A stretch of 64,000 nucleotides of DNA from an uncultured Alphaproteobacteria bacterium (lineage in GTDB: Bacteria; Pseudomonadota; Alphaproteobacteria; HIMB59; GCA-002718135). Positions within the stretch are counted from its first letter, which is position 1. The number at the start of each line of letters is the position of its first letter. This document shows positions 55,076 to 64,000 of the stretch, one piece after another. Where the stretch lies: positions 64,049 through 128,048 of the forward strand of contig CACNND010000002.1 of assembly GCA_902621725.1 (NCBI GenBank), written 5' to 3'. The translations under genes and the position numbers were made by a program. A model generated the notes under the pieces. That model saw only the letters and a list, made by a program, of their open reading frames with translations, did not search any database and was not told the DNA's origin.

Positions 55076-56389
55076 TTACAATATAAACTTTGACAAGTCC
55101 TGACTTTTAATAAGCTCTCCTAAACTATTTTCAACGTATTCTTTATTAATTATTATTTCTGTAGGGCCTATATCTGAGGCCGTATAACTAACCTCTTCAA
55201 GTAGTTTTTCCATTACAGTATGGAGCCTTCTAGCGCCTATATTTTCTACGTTCTGATTTATCTCTGTAGATAGAGAAGCGATGGTATCAATTCCATCTTC
55301 TTCAAATTTCAAATCAACCTTCTCTGTTCCAAGAAGTCCTTGATACTGCTTAATCAAACTATTTTGTGTTTCAGTAAGAATAAGTTTAAAATCTTTTTTA
55401 CTAAGACTATCAAGCTCGACTCTAATTGGTAATCTACCTTGAAGCTCAGGTAGCATGTCTGATGGTTTTGACAAGTGAAATGCCCCGGAGGCAATGAACA
55501 AAATATAATCTGTTTTTACAACACCATATTTTGTAGTAACCGCAGTTCCCTCAATGAGTGGTAATAAATCTCTTTGAACACCTTCTCTTGAAACATCCGC
55601 ACCACTTCTATCAGCTCTAGAAGTAATTTTATCTATTTCATCTATAAAAACGATGCCATTTTGCTCTACATCATCCAATGCTCTTGAGTTTATTTTATCT
55701 TTGTCTAATAGTTTATCGGTTTCTTCATTTAACAAATATGCATGAGAATCTTTGACACTCATTTTTTTCATTTTCTTTTGATTGCCAAAACCTTTTCCAA
55801 ATACATCACCTAAATTAATCATACCCATTTGAGAACCAGGCATGCCAGGTATGTCCATAGTTGGTAAACTTAAATTTGGATTAGCTGAAACTGGAATTTC
55901 AACTTCATTATCATTTAGTTCACCTGATCTTAGTTTTTTCCTAAAATTATCTCGAGTAGATGGCGTTGAACTTTTAGAAACCAAAACATCTAAAATTCTT
56001 TCTTCTGCATTTTTTTCTGCTTTTGCCTTCACCTCTTGACCCATTTGTATTTTTGTTTTTGTAATGCTTATTTCAATAAGATCTCTTATTATTTGCTCAA
56101 CATCTCTTCCAACATATCCAACCTCTGTAAACTTAGTCGCCTCAACTTTTACAAAAGGTGCGTTTGCTAGCTTAGCAAGTCTTCGTGAGATTTCTGTTTT
56201 ACCACAACCTGTTGGACCAACCATTAAAATATTTTTTGGTACAATTTCTTCTTTTAAAGAATCATCAAGTTGTTTTCTTCTCCATCTATTTCTTAAAGCA
56301 ACCGCAACAGCTTTTTTTGCATTGTTCTGACCAATGATAAACTTATCTAGTTCAGAAACAATTTCTCTTGGGCTAAAACTAGATTCCAT
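55076..56389 (-). CDS. hslU: HslU unfoldase ATPase of the HslUV protease
   Basis: HslU unfolds substrates for Hsl[20 protein letters not shown] is the Walker A near 57-75, [11 protein letters not shown] the Walker B near 250-260, and [17 protein letters not shown] the sensor region. The I-domain (about 110-240) is short, with a Gly/Met-rich linker. It ends in LSKFIL, the tail that inserts into HslV. 437 residues; 2 bases after hslV. Confidence 0.97.
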   Translation of the reverse strand: MESSFSPREIVSELDKFIIGQNNAKKAVAVALRNRWRRKQLDDSLKEEIVPKNILMVGPTGCGKTEISRRLAKLANAPFVKVEATKFTEVGYVGRDVEQIIRDLIEISITKTKIQMGQEVKAKAEKNAEERILDVLVSKSSTPSTRDNFRKKLRSGELNDNEVEIPVSANPNLSLPTMDIPGMPGSQMGMINLGDVFGKGFGNQKKMKKMSVKDSHAYLLNEETDKLLDKDKINSRALDDVEQNGIVFIDEIDKITSRADRSGADVSREGVQRDLLPLIEGTAVTTKYGVVKTDYILFIASGAFHLSKPSDMLPELQGRLPIRVELDSLSKKDFKLILTETQNSLIKQYQGLLGTEKVDLKFEEDGIDTIASLSTEINQNVENIGARRLHTVMEKLLEEVSYTASDIGPTEIIINKEYVENSLGELIKSQDLSKFIL

Positions 56390-56391
56390 AT

Positions 56392-56940
56392 TTAAAGCTC
56401 GATTGTTTCCGAGATGATATTATGGTTTGTATAAATACAAATATCTGCGGCTATATTAAGAGATTCTAAAGCAATTTCTTTGGCATTCATTTTTGTATTT
56501 TTCATCAATGCTTTAGCAGCGCTATTTGCGTATGGACCACCAGAACCTATTGCAAGTATTCCGTCATCGGATTCAATTACATCACCTGTACCTGATAACA
56601 ATAAACTTACATCTTTATCAGCTACAATCATCATTGCTTCTAGTCTTCTTAGATATCTATCCGTTCTCCAATCTTTAGCCAATTCTACGCAAGCTCTTTT
56701 AAGCTGGTTCTTATATTGATCTAACTTTCCCTCTAATCTTTCAAATAAAGCAAATGCATCTGCAGTAGACCCTGCAAATCCAGAGATAACTGTTTCATCA
56801 GTTCCAAGTCTTCTAATTTTTTTAACATTGGATTTCATTACGGTATTACCAAGACTAGCCTGACCATCACCTGCAATAACGACTAAGTTGTCTTTTCTAA
56901 TTCCTACAATAGTTGTTGATTTAATAATATTTTTTTCCAT
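56392..56940 (-). CDS. hslV: HslV protease subunit
   Basis: HslV is the peptidase of the HslUV complex. The catalytic N-terminal threonine is expected at Thr9 in [11 protein letters not shown], after removal of a short eight-residue propeptide. [26 protein letters not shown] and [18 protein letters not shown] are diagnostic. 182 residues. It is divergent from hisB across 81 bases, as in many Alphaproteobacteria. Confidence 0.97.
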   Translation of the reverse strand: MEKNIIKSTTIVGIRKDNLVVIAGDGQASLGNTVMKSNVKKIRRLGTDETVISGFAGSTADAFALFERLEGKLDQYKNQLKRACVELAKDWRTDRYLRRLEAMMIVADKDVSLLLSGTGDVIESDDGILAIGSGGPYANSAAKALMKNTKMNAKEIALESLNIAADICIYTNHNIISETIEL

Positions 56941-57021
56941 TAATTCTTAAGATGGCTATTTAATTATTTTTATCAAGTAATTTACCTAGAATAAATCATA
57001 TTTCACTGATATTAGGCAAAA

Positions 57022-57609
57022 ATGCGAAAAGGTAAAGTGGAGAGAAACACTAAAGAAACCAAGATAAGTTGTGAAGTTAACTTAGATGGCGCTGGTCAAT
57101 CTAATATTTCAACACAAATTGGTTTTTTTGATCACATGCTTGAATTATTATCTCATCACAGCTTGATAGATATAGACTTGAAATGTGAAGGAGATACTAA
57201 TGTTGATCTTCATCATTCAGTTGAAGATACAGCTTACGCAATTGCTTTAGCTATAAACAAAGCACTAGATGATAAGAAGGGAATAAACAGATATGGTTTT
57301 TCATATGTTCCTATGGATGAGTGTTTATCAAGATGTGTTATTGATTTAAGTGGAAGGCCAGAGCTTGTATGGAATGTTAATCTTGGTTTAAAAAAAATTG
57401 GTGAAATGGATACAGAGTTGTTCCATGAATTTTTCAAAGCATTTTCAAATGAATCAAAATGTAATTTACATATTGAAAACCTATATGGAAAAAACAATCA
57501 CCATATCATTGAATCATGCTTTAAAGCATTTGCTAAAAGTTTAAGATTTGCTATCGAAATAGATAACAGAAGAAAAGACAACATACCATCATCAAAAGGC
57601 ACTCTTTAA
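57022..57609 (+). CDS. hisB: Imidazoleglycerol-phosphate dehydratase
   Basis: HisB carries out step six of histidine synthesis. The 195-residue single-domain form shows the metal-binding repeats [29 protein letters not shown] and later FHEFFKAF and [18 protein letters not shown]. It is the first gene of a rightward run hisB-hisH-GNAT-hisA-hisF-hisE-hit and is 6 bases before hisH. The operon appears to start from the short divergent gap with hslV. Confidence 0.97.
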   Translation: MRKGKVERNTKETKISCEVNLDGAGQSNISTQIGFFDHMLELLSHHSLIDIDLKCEGDTNVDLHHSVEDTAYAIALAINKALDDKKGINRYGFSYVPMDECLSRCVIDLSGRPELVWNVNLGLKKIGEMDTELFHEFFKAFSNESKCNLHIENLYGKNNHHIIESCFKAFAKSLRFAIEIDNRRKDNIPSSKGTL

Positions 57610-57615
57610 TTTTTA

Positions 57616-58245
57616 ATGAAAAAGATCACTATTGTCGATTACGGCTCAGGCAATGTTTTATCTGCACAAAAATCTTTTATTAAGATAGCAAAAGATAACA
57701 ATATTGAGGCTGATGTTTTAATTTCAAAAAAACTAAACGATGTAAAAGATTCAACTCATATTGTGTTGCCTGGTCAAGGAGCTTTTTCTACATGCATGAA
57801 TGGTTTAAAAAAAACTGACGGCTTAATTGATGAGCTTTGTGAGTTTGCGTTAATAAAAAAGAAACCATTTTTGGGGATATGTGTCGGTATGCAAATGTTA
57901 GCTAACATGAGTGAAGAAAATGGAGTTCATGAAGGATTAGGTTGGATAGACGGGCAAATTAAACTATTACCCGGAGACACCTTAAAACTTCCTCATATGG
58001 GATGGAACCTGGCAATACCGACTAATTCACAATATAATAAATTAATCTCAACTAAAAATGACTATTACTTCGTTCACTCTTATTATTTCGAATGTGCTGA
58101 TAAAGACAATATTTTGGCAGAAACTAAGTACGGAACAAATTTTGCTTCAATTGTTGGAAAAGAAAATATATATGGCGTTCAGTTTCATCCTGAAAAAAGT
58201 TCCTCCCAAGGATTAAACTTACTAAGTGAATTTATTAGAGTATGA
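57616..58245 (+). CDS. hisH: Imidazole glycerol-phosphate synthase glutaminase subunit HisH
   Basis: HisH supplies ammonia to HisF. VDYGSGNVLSAQKSF at the start, the nucleophile Cys in LGICVGMQML near residue 94, and FHPEKSSSQG near 189-198 with catalytic His and Glu. 209 residues. Its TGA overlaps the ATG of the GNAT gene, so translation is coupled to it rather than directly to hisA. Confidence 0.97.
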   Translation: MKKITIVDYGSGNVLSAQKSFIKIAKDNNIEADVLISKKLNDVKDSTHIVLPGQGAFSTCMNGLKKTDGLIDELCEFALIKKKPFLGICVGMQMLANMSEENGVHEGLGWIDGQIKLLPGDTLKLPHMGWNLAIPTNSQYNKLISTKNDYYFVHSYYFECADKDNILAETKYGTNFASIVGKENIYGVQFHPEKSSSQGLNLLSEFIRV

Positions 58246-58784
58246 ACATGTCTACACAACTAAAAGAGAAAATTAATATTTCAGTCGACAGCATTGAAAA
58301 ACTTACGGATGTAGATTTAGCAGACCTTTGTAATATTACAGAACAAGCAATAAAAGCTGGAGGGGGGTTTGGTTGGTTAAGAGTTCCCACAAGAGATATT
58401 TTAATAGATTACTGGACTAAAAGAACCAATGATAAATATATTAAACTTATTGTTGGTAGATTAAACGGTGTTATAGCTGGAACTCTTCAACTTGCATATG
58501 AGGCACCGAATATTGAGTCTAGGAAAAATATTGCACGCATAAGAAGACAGTTTGTTGCTCCATGGGCAAGGGGTTATGGTTTGGCTAAAACAATGATTGA
58601 TCACACTGAAAAAATTGCCAAAGAAGATAATATTAAATCATTGCAGTTAGCTGTAAGAGAAACACAAGATGCAGCAATAAAACTATTTACAGGTAAAAGT
58701 TACATAAAGTGGGGTGAAAACCCATACTATGCTTACATTAACGGAAGTTTTATTAAGGGTTACTATTACTATAAAAATCTGTAG
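58242..58784 (+). CDS. GNAT-family N-acetyltransferase inside the his operon
   Basis: The 180-residue protein has GNAT motif A in RRQFVAPWARGYGLAKTMIDHTEKIAKE, the ARGYGLA loop near residue 110 being the acetyl-CoA pyrophosphate site, and LQLAVRETQDAAIKLFTGKSYIKWGENPYY as motif B. It is coupled to hisH (ATGA) and to hisA (stop overlaps GTG). No histidine step requires an acetyltransferase, so it may act on a pathway intermediate, on a different amine, or regulate an enzyme. Substrate is unknown. Confidence 0.85.
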   Translation: MNMSTQLKEKINISVDSIEKLTDVDLADLCNITEQAIKAGGGFGWLRVPTRDILIDYWTKRTNDKYIKLIVGRLNGVIAGTLQLAYEAPNIESRKNIARIRRQFVAPWARGYGLAKTMIDHTEKIAKEDNIKSLQLAVRETQDAAIKLFTGKSYIKWGENPYYAYINGSFIKGYYYYKNL

Positions 58785-59524
58785 TGCAAATTATACCAGC
58801 CATTGATTTAAAAGATAATAAATGTGTTAGACTTTCTAAAGGTAAAGATAATACCAGTGTTGTTTACAATGAAGACCCAGAAAAACAAGCTATCTACTTT
58901 GAACAAATTGGTTGTAAAAAACTTCACTTGGTTGACTTAGATGCTGCTTTTGGCAGATCAAATGTTAATTTTGAAACAATAAAGAAAATTAGAAAATCAA
59001 TCTCAATACCAATACAATTAGGGGGTGGAGTTCGAAGTCTAGATTTAGCCAAAAAATATTTTGAAGTTGGAATAAATAATTTGATTATTGGATCAATGTC
59101 TGTTGAAAAACCAAATGAAGTAATAATTTTATCAAATATTTATGCAGATAAAGTATATATATCATTAGATATTCTTGAAGATAACATAATGATAAAAGGG
59201 TGGGATAAAAATTCAGGAAAAAAAACACAAGATATTCTTGATATTTATACTAACTCAAAAATTAAAGGATATGTAATTACAGATATTCAAAATGATGGAA
59301 TGCTAAAAGGTTTAAACTTAGATTTTGTTACTAATTTTATAAAAAAGACAAACTTAATTAAAAAATTTAATAAAAAAATTATAATTGCTGGCGGTTTAAC
59401 AGATTACTCTGATCTAATAAATTTAAAAAAGCTAAACACAAAAAATATTGAAGGAATAATCTCAGGTAAATCTTTCTATGAAGGAAAGATTGATCTAGTA
59501 GAAGCGCAAAAAATACTAAACTAA
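58784..59524 (+). CDS. hisA: ProFAR isomerase HisA
   Basis: HisA is a (beta/alpha)8 isomerase in histidine synthesis. [18 protein letters not shown] at the start contains the first catalytic Asp, with [12 protein letters not shown] near 82-93 and [15 protein letters not shown] near 165 for the second Asp and phosphate site. The start is a GTG sharing its first base with the preceding stop. 246 residues. One base separates it from hisF. Confidence 0.96.
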   Translation: MQIIPAIDLKDNKCVRLSKGKDNTSVVYNEDPEKQAIYFEQIGCKKLHLVDLDAAFGRSNVNFETIKKIRKSISIPIQLGGGVRSLDLAKKYFEVGINNLIIGSMSVEKPNEVIILSNIYADKVYISLDILEDNIMIKGWDKNSGKKTQDILDIYTNSKIKGYVITDIQNDGMLKGLNLDFVTNFIKKTNLIKKFNKKIIIAGGLTDYSDLINLKKLNTKNIEGIISGKSFYEGKIDLVEAQKILN

Positions 59525-59525
59525 A

Positions 59526-60281
59526 ATGGTAAAAATAAGAATCATCCCATGTTTAGACGTTAAAGATGGAAGGGTTGTAAAGGGTATCAATTTTTTAAAT
59601 TTAATTGATGCAGGAGATCCTGTTGAACAAGCAAAACACTATTCTGATAATGGGGCTGATGAAATATGTTTTTTAGATATTAGTGCATCATTAGAAAATA
59701 GAGATACTATGATCAATGTAGTTAAAAAAACTGCAAACGAAGTTTTTATCCCCCTTACAGTTGGTGGCGGAATTTCATCAATAGAAAATATACAAGCCTT
59801 ACTTAAAGCTGGTGCCGACAAAGTTTCTATTAACTCTGCAGCAATTAAAAATCCTAATATCATTAAAGAGGCTTCTGAATATTTTGGAAACCAATGCATT
59901 GTTGTGGCCGTTGATGCAAAAAAACACAATAATGATTGGTTTGTTTATTCTCATGGTGGGACTAAAAAAACTGATTTATTTGCTTTAGGTTGGATAGAAA
60001 AAGCCCAAAAACTTGGAGCTGGTGAAATTCTTTTGACATCAATGGATAAGGATGGAACAAAATCTGGTTTTGATAATGAACTGCTGAGTAAAGTATCAGA
60101 ATTTATAAAGATTCCAGTTATAGCTAGTGGGGGAGTTGGAACTCTAGATCATTTTTATGATGGTGTAGCTAAAGGTAAAGCTGATGCATTATTAGCAGCC
60201 TCAGTCTTTCATTTTAATGAAATTAGCATTAAAGAAGTAAAGACATATTTAAAGGATAAAAATATAAATGTTAGAGTTTAA
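59526..60281 (+). CDS. hisF: Imidazole glycerol-phosphate synthase cyclase subunit HisF
   Basis: HisF makes imidazole glycerol phosphate and AICAR with ammonia from His[20 protein letters not shown] holds catalytic Asp11; [14 protein letters not shown] near 78-91 and [14 protein letters not shown] near 170 with the second Asp are diagnostic. 251 residues, well conserved compared with neighbours. It releases AICAR, the PurH substrate encoded 44 kb away. Confidence 0.98.
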   Translation: MVKIRIIPCLDVKDGRVVKGINFLNLIDAGDPVEQAKHYSDNGADEICFLDISASLENRDTMINVVKKTANEVFIPLTVGGGISSIENIQALLKAGADKVSINSAAIKNPNIIKEASEYFGNQCIVVAVDAKKHNNDWFVYSHGGTKKTDLFALGWIEKAQKLGAGEILLTSMDKDGTKSGFDNELLSKVSEFIKIPVIASGGVGTLDHFYDGVAKGKADALLAASVFHFNEISIKEVKTYLKDKNINVRV

Positions 60282-60286
60282 AGTTT

Positions 60287-60559
60287 ATGAAAATTGAAGA
60301 TTTAAACGAAATTATAAACAATAGAGTAAAAACAAGAAAAAAAAACTCATATACAAATAAGCTATTAAAGTTAGGCCCAAAAAAAATAGCTCAAAAGTTT
60401 GGAGAGGAAGCCTCAGAGTTAATAATTGATTTTTTAAAAGGCTCAAAAAAAAGAACAATTGAAGAAGCTGTAGATGTAATTTATCATCTTCTCGTTTTAC
60501 TAAAGTCAAAAAAAATTACCATGAATGACATTTATAAAGAACTAGAAAAAAGAAAATAA
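60287..60559 (+). CDS. hisE: Phosphoribosyl-ATP pyrophosphatase
   Basis: HisE hydrolyses phosphoribosyl-ATP in step two of histidine synthesis. The short 90-residue protein has the MazG-like metal motif KLGPKKIAQKFGEEASELIIDFL near 27-49 and EEAVDVIYHLLVLL near 60-73. It is the HisE-only form, not fused to HisI. Five bases after hisF and close to hit. Confidence 0.93.
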   Translation: MKIEDLNEIINNRVKTRKKNSYTNKLLKLGPKKIAQKFGEEASELIIDFLKGSKKRTIEEAVDVIYHLLVLLKSKKITMNDIYKELEKRK

Positions 60560-60563
60560 TTTG

Positions 60564-60914
60564 ATGTACAATGAAAACAATATTTTTGCCAAAATATTAA
60601 GAAAAGAAATTCCATGTGATAAAGTTTATGAAGATGAATTCAGTTTATTTTTTAAAGATATCAATCCTCAAGCTAAAATTCATATCTTAGGAATTCCAAA
60701 GTTTCCTTGTACTACTTTTTCAGATTTTCTGAAAAATGCAGATAATAAAAATATCTCATCTTTTTTTAAAAGTGTGCAAATTGTTATAAAAGATTTAAAT
60801 ATTGAAAAAAACGGATATAGATTAATTACTAATTCAGGTGAAGATGGTGGACAGGAAGTACCACATTTTCATATACATATTTTAGCAGGAGAAAAAATTG
60901 GCAGACTAAGATGA
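60564..60914 (+). CDS. HIT-family nucleotide hydrolase (HinT-like)
   Basis: The ~116-residue protein has IFAKILRKEIPCDKVYEDE and the histidine triad PHFHIHILAGE near residue 104-114. HinT-like enzymes hydrolyse AMP-amine bonds. The ATG at 60564 is preferred over the adjacent TTG. It ends the his operon as commonly seen in Alphaproteobacteria and converges with the BON gene 6 bases on. Confidence 0.95.
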   Translation: MYNENNIFAKILRKEIPCDKVYEDEFSLFFKDINPQAKIHILGIPKFPCTTFSDFLKNADNKNISSFFKSVQIVIKDLNIEKNGYRLITNSGEDGGQEVPHFHIHILAGEKIGRLR

Positions 60915-60920
60915 TGTATT

Positions 60921-61523
60921 TTATTCTTTAATTATAACGTAATTTACTATTTCTTTAACACCCTTAATAGTTTTCAAAGATGCAATTAAATTTTCCATTT
61001 GTTCAGGCCTAGTTGTTATTCCTGCAACATAAATTTTACCTTTAATGGTTTCAAAATTATAAGCAACAGATCTTAACCCAATTGCTTTTGCTGCTACCGC
61101 CCTAGCTTGTGTGCTGATCCACAAATCACCTGCATAATCTTTAAGTGTGTCCCTGTTTCCAATCTCTATTTCATTTACAACCTCTTTGACACCCTCAACC
61201 TCCCAAACAATTCTAACTGCATCAATTCTTACCTCTTGATTGTCTACTAGACCAGTTAACAAGACTCTTCCTTCTAGAACTGATGTATTAATATCTATGA
61301 ATAAATTATTGCCTGCATTAAGAAATTTTGCTGCGACATTTACTTTTATAGTTGCATCATCAACAACTACTCCAAGTGAACGATCGCCTTCAGCAACTAC
61401 CATTGCTGTACTTCCTCCTGTGGCTAATATACCTGATGGTGAGCAAGCGTAAAGAAATACAAAAAATATAACAGATATGTAAGAGATGATTAGTTTTTTG
61501 ATTTTTTGAAATTTAAAACCCAT
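60921..61523 (-). CDS. BON-domain lipoprotein (OsmY/YraP-like)
   Basis: A 200-residue lipoprotein with a signal peptide ending VFLYAC, followed by two BON domains (about 52-115 and 130-200; VNVAAKFL..VLLTGLVDN and VAGITTRPEQMENL). YraP-type proteins bind phospholipid at the outer membrane and help envelope integrity. It overlaps the end of rsmI by 34 bases; rsmI, lppC and yraP are neighbours in many Proteobacteria. Confidence 0.88.
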   Translation of the reverse strand: MGFKFQKIKKLIISYISVIFFVFLYACSPSGILATGGSTAMVVAEGDRSLGVVVDDATIKVNVAAKFLNAGNNLFIDINTSVLEGRVLLTGLVDNQEVRIDAVRIVWEVEGVKEVVNEIEIGNRDTLKDYAGDLWISTQARAVAAKAIGLRSVAYNFETIKGKIYVAGITTRPEQMENLIASLKTIKGVKEIVNYVIIKE

Positions 61524-62338
61524 TTGTAAACTCTATTTTTATTTATTCCTGTCAATTTATGTACTATTTGAACGACGTCGGTCAAAGAAAATTTTAAAAG
61601 TAATTTTTCAACTTCTTTTGAATAATCTTTAATATTAACTTCCTCTTTTAGTATTGAAGAAACCCCTTCAACAACAACAACAAATTCGCCTTTAGTGTTT
61701 TTATTAATAGAAGCAAATTTTTTAAAATCAGACCCTTTACCTCTTATCGTTTTTTCATTAAATTTTGTTAATTCTTTAGATATGCTTATAAGTCTATCCT
61801 GAAACTCAAAACTTAGAATTTCTAAACACCGTGTTATTTTATGAGGAGATACAAAAAATACTGAGGTTACCTCATTTTTATTAATTTTATCAACAAAATC
61901 ATTTATTTTTCCATTTGTTTTTGGAAAAAATCCAGCAAAATAAAATTTATTAATTGATACGCCAGATAGCTGTAAAGCAGGGATTATCGAAGTTGGTCCC
62001 GGAATTGATGTAACCATTACTTCATTTTTTATGCAATGCCGTATCAATTTGAAACCAGGATCTGATATTAGCGGAGAACCAGCATCAGAAATTAAAACAA
62101 CTTTTTCACTTTTAAGTTTTGTTGATAACTTTTGTATAACCAACTCTTCATTATGATCATGCATAGAAATTAATTTCTTTTTTATGCCCAATTTATTAAG
62201 TAATTTAAGAGAATGTTTTGGGTTTTCACAAATAATAAAATTACAAGCTTCAAGAGATTTAATAGCTCTTTCAGAAATGTCACCTAGATTGCCTATCGGT
62301 GTAGCTACTATGTATAAACCATTATCATCATTATTCAT
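61490..62338 (-). CDS. rsmI: 16S rRNA C1402 2'-O-methyltransferase RsmI
   Basis: RsmI methylates C1402 of 16S rRNA. GLYIVATPIGNLGDISERAIKSLEACNFI is diagnostic, followed by LISDAGSPLISDPGFKLI near 95-112 and the SAM-site GPTSIIPALQLSG near 125-137. ATG at 62338 is chosen; a GTG at 62371 would add a non-conserved tail. About 282 residues. Its start is head-to-head with, and overlaps by 29 bases, the lipoprotein gene. Confidence 0.95.
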   Translation of the reverse strand: MNNDDNGLYIVATPIGNLGDISERAIKSLEACNFIICENPKHSLKLLNKLGIKKKLISMHDHNEELVIQKLSTKLKSEKVVLISDAGSPLISDPGFKLIRHCIKNEVMVTSIPGPTSIIPALQLSGVSINKFYFAGFFPKTNGKINDFVDKINKNEVTSVFFVSPHKITRCLEILSFEFQDRLISISKELTKFNEKTIRGKGSDFKKFASINKNTKGEFVVVVEGVSSILKEEVNIKDYSKEVEKLLLKFSLTDVVQIVHKLTGINKNRVYKWVLNFKKSKN

Positions 62339-63605
62339 TATTATTATTTTTACATGTATTTCTTCATGCACTCAAATAAATTTAAAAACTATAACAGAAG
62401 ATCCTAAAAAAATTCAAAAAACAAATAGTGCAAGTGATGAAAAGTTAAACATTTTTAAGCCTATTGAAAAAGATGAGCAACAAAATAAAAAAAAAATAAA
62501 TAGAAAATTAAATTATAAGTTAAATAAAGAAATCATTGTTTTATTTTCTAATAATAACATGAAGCTATCAAAACAATTTATCAATGTCTTAGAATTAGCT
62601 ATATATAATAAAGATTTTAAGGAAGTTTCATTTAATATTAATTATTTTAATGATGATAAAGAGTTAGAAGAAATTATTGAGCAAACTAAAAAAAATGGAA
62701 CTATTTATATAGGCCCCATTGAATCTAATTATACAAAAATAACAAATAAATTTTGCGACAACCAATTAATATTTTTTTCTTTTTCCTCTGATTCAAGTCT
62801 AGCAAAAGAATGTATTTATCTTTTGAACTTCTTTCCTATGAATGAACTGGAGCAACTTTTTTCATCTTTAAGTAATGAAGCGAAAGTTGCTCTTTTATAT
62901 CCTGAAAATAATTATGGGTATAACATTAACATACTCATTGATAGCGTTACCAACAACAGTAAAGCAGTTCTTGTAAATAGAGCTTCTTATAAAAAAGATT
63001 TATCAAATGTTAGAGATGCAATTAAAGAATTGGGAAAATATGAACTTAGAAAATATGAACTTGAAAGACAAAAAAAATTATTATCATCAAAAAATGATGA
63101 GAAATCATTAAATAGACTAAAAAAATTAGAAAAGTTTAAAACCACAAATGATTATGATTTTACACATATTTTAATTGCCGATTATGGATTAAATTTACTT
63201 CAAGTTGCACCACTCCTCCCGTACTATGACATAGACCCAAATGTTATTCAGTTTATGGGCACTGGTGTAATAGATGATGAAAACTTTTTTTTAGAACCTT
63301 CTTTAGAAGGTGCAATATTTCCAGGAATTGAAAAATCTAAAAGAATTAAATTATTAGAGGAATATTCTAATATATATGATGAAAATATGTTAAGAATTTC
63401 AACGCTTCCATATGATTTGGTTGGCCTGTTGAACTATATCTACTCTAATGATTTAAATTATCTTGAGGCTATAGAACTTCTAAATAATAAAAAAATAAAA
63501 TTTGATGGTATTGATGGGAAATTTTATTTTAAAAATAATATCATCGAGAGAAATTTACAGGTTTTAAAAATTTCGCGAGGTAAGGCAAAAAAACTAATAA
63601 GATAG
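62310..63605 (+). CDS. LppC/LpoA-like lipoprotein (penicillin-binding-protein activator)
   Basis: About 431 residues. The ATG at 62310 gives a clean lipoprotein signal peptide (MYKPLSSLFIIIIFTCISSC), whereas the longer reading would begin inside rsmI. The remainder has a type I periplasmic-binding-like fold: LYPENNYGYNINILIDSV near 205 and IADYGLNLLQVAPLLPYYDI near 288. LpoA-type proteins stimulate PBP1A; the role here is inferred from fold and the rsmI neighbour. A 15-base tandem duplication occurs at 63035-63064. Confidence 0.8.
   Translation: MYKPLSSLFIIIIFTCISSCTQINLKTITEDPKKIQKTNSASDEKLNIFKPIEKDEQQNKKKINRKLNYKLNKEIIVLFSNNNMKLSKQFINVLELAIYNKDFKEVSFNINYFNDDKELEEIIEQTKKNGTIYIGPIESNYTKITNKFCDNQLIFFSFSSDSSLAKECIYLLNFFPMNELEQLFSSLSNEAKVALLYPENNYGYNINILIDSVTNNSKAVLVNRASYKKDLSNVRDAIKELGKYELRKYELERQKKLLSSKNDEKSLNRLKKLEKFKTTNDYDFTHILIADYGLNLLQVAPLLPYYDIDPNVIQFMGTGVIDDENFFLEPSLEGAIFPGIEKSKRIKLLEEYSNIYDENMLRISTLPYDLVGLLNYIYSNDLNYLEAIELLNNKKIKFDGIDGKFYFKNNIIERNLQVLKISRGKAKKLIR
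63035..63064 (+). repeat. 15-base in-frame tandem repeat in the lppC-like gene
   Basis: AAAATATGAACTTAG is followed directly by AAAATATGAACTTGA, giving the repeated peptide KYELR-KYELE in a charged helical linker. Fourteen bases including the preceding G are identical, so the duplication looks recent and keeps the frame. Confidence 0.9.
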
Positions 63606-64000
63606 AAAATTAACTAATTTTGTAATTGCCATTGATCTGTGACTAATCTCATTTTTCTTATATTTATTCATTTGTGCTAACGTTTTAGTTTCTTTATTTG
63701 GGATAAAAATGGGATCATACCCAAAACCATGTTTGCCCAAAACTTTGTTAGAAATAGTTCCCTTGAGTGTTCCCTCAAAAACTATATGATAATTTTCTTT
63801 TAAAGTTAGGCATATAGATGTTTGAAAAAAAGCTCTATTTTTTTTAGTTTTTCTGGTTTTGTCGATTATAAATTCAAAGCATTTTTTTTTGTTCTTAAAT
63901 TTATCAAGAAATCTTTTAGATTTGATCCCTGGCCCCCAATTTAAAGCTTCAATACAAATTCCTGAGTCATCAGCAAAGCATGGTAAAAGCGTCTTTTGAT
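63594..64000 (-). CDS. rdgB: RdgB/HAM1 non-canonical purine NTP pyrophosphatase, C-terminal part
   Basis: The window edge cuts the N-terminal part; 135 codons are visible. They contain CFADDSGICIEALNWGPGIKS, the ADDSG loop with the catalytic Asp, FEGTLKGTI and GKHGFGYDPIFIP, and RSMAITKL near the end, all diagnostic of RdgB, which removes ITP/XTP from the nucleotide pool. Its stop codon overlaps the end of the convergent lipoprotein gene by 12 bases. Confidence 0.93.
   Translation of the reverse strand, partial: QKTLLPCFADDSGICIEALNWGPGIKSKRFLDKFKNKKKCFEFIIDKTRKTKKNRAFFQTSICLTLKENYHIVFEGTLKGTISNKVLGKHGFGYDPIFIPNKETKTLAQMNKYKKNEISHRSMAITKLVNFLSY

Noticed and set aside
1-64000. CRISPR arrays, riboswitches, rRNA, tmRNA or transposons
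   Set aside because: No regularly spaced repeats, no recognisable riboswitch cores near biosynthetic starts, no rRNA or tmRNA motifs, and no transposase-like proteins were found by reading both strands; faint or short elements could still be missed.

Overview
The window looks like a piece of a small, streamlined, AT-rich alphaproteobacterial chromosome from a marine SAR11- or HIMB59-like lineage; I cannot fix the family. Reasons: very low GC, long A and T runs, gaps of a few bases between genes, many ATGA or TAATG overlaps, and gene orders characteristic of Alphaproteobacteria (rsmB-heparinase-purH; DUF3576-leuS-lptE-holA-parB-parA-rsmG-mnmG-mnmE-rho; maf-aroE-coaE-dnaQ-Tim44-x-smr; hslUV-hisBHAFE-hit). 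Retinal and carotenoid genes fit a sunlit-ocean bacterium.

Layout. 1-12.5 kb: a likely DUF3429 membrane protein (cut by the window edge), a fructosamine-kinase-like protein, an aldo/keto reductase, a Bax-inhibitor-1 protein, a TPR/GT9-like protein, a GT8-like transferase, HemY-like and Mic60-like membrane proteins divergent from tsaD, an EVE protein, a sulfotransferase, acs and tdk. 12.5-17 kb: rsmB, a heparinase II/III family gene and purH. 17-23 kb is the most accessory-looking part: a TPR-sulfotransferase, a 2OG-Fe oxygenase-like protein, HAD phosphatase, kdsB, an unrecognised surface-glycan-like protein, another sulfotransferase, and a 0.6-kb interval bounded by an intact tRNA-Gly and a displaced copy of its 3' half, holding one small gene. 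23-27 kb: blh-crtY-crtB-crtI, the lycopene-to-retinal branch. 27-34.5 kb: prdX, cnoX, a LON-domain protein, a Ubi-type hydroxylase, ftsK, lolA, a winged-helix regulator and yggS. 34.6-35.8 kb: a strongly codon-biased porin with its own terminator.

36-51.7 kb is the probable replication-origin neighbourhood. Genes left of about 47.05 kb (parB to rho) run leftward and genes right of 47.47 kb (maf to smr) run rightward. Between them lies 0.4 kb of very AT-rich, gene-free DNA packed with inverted repeats, the best oriC candidate. Two parS-like palindromes sit about 2.5 kb away at the mnmG/mnmE junction, close to parAB. In the maf-to-smr run the slot usually held by mltA carries a T4-type GH24 lysozyme.

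51.7-64 kb: a leftward envelope module (DUF3108, GT39 transferase, a two-domain PAP2 phosphatase), hslUV, a rightward histidine operon with a GNAT acetyltransferase gene inserted between hisH and hisA, then hit, a BON lipoprotein, rsmI, an LppC/LpoA-like lipoprotein and the 3' part of rdgB. No CRISPR array, rRNA, transposase or integrase gene was seen. The most unusual items are the tRNA-bounded mini-island, the lysozyme in the mltA slot, the PAP2 fusion and the acetyltransferase inside the his operon.
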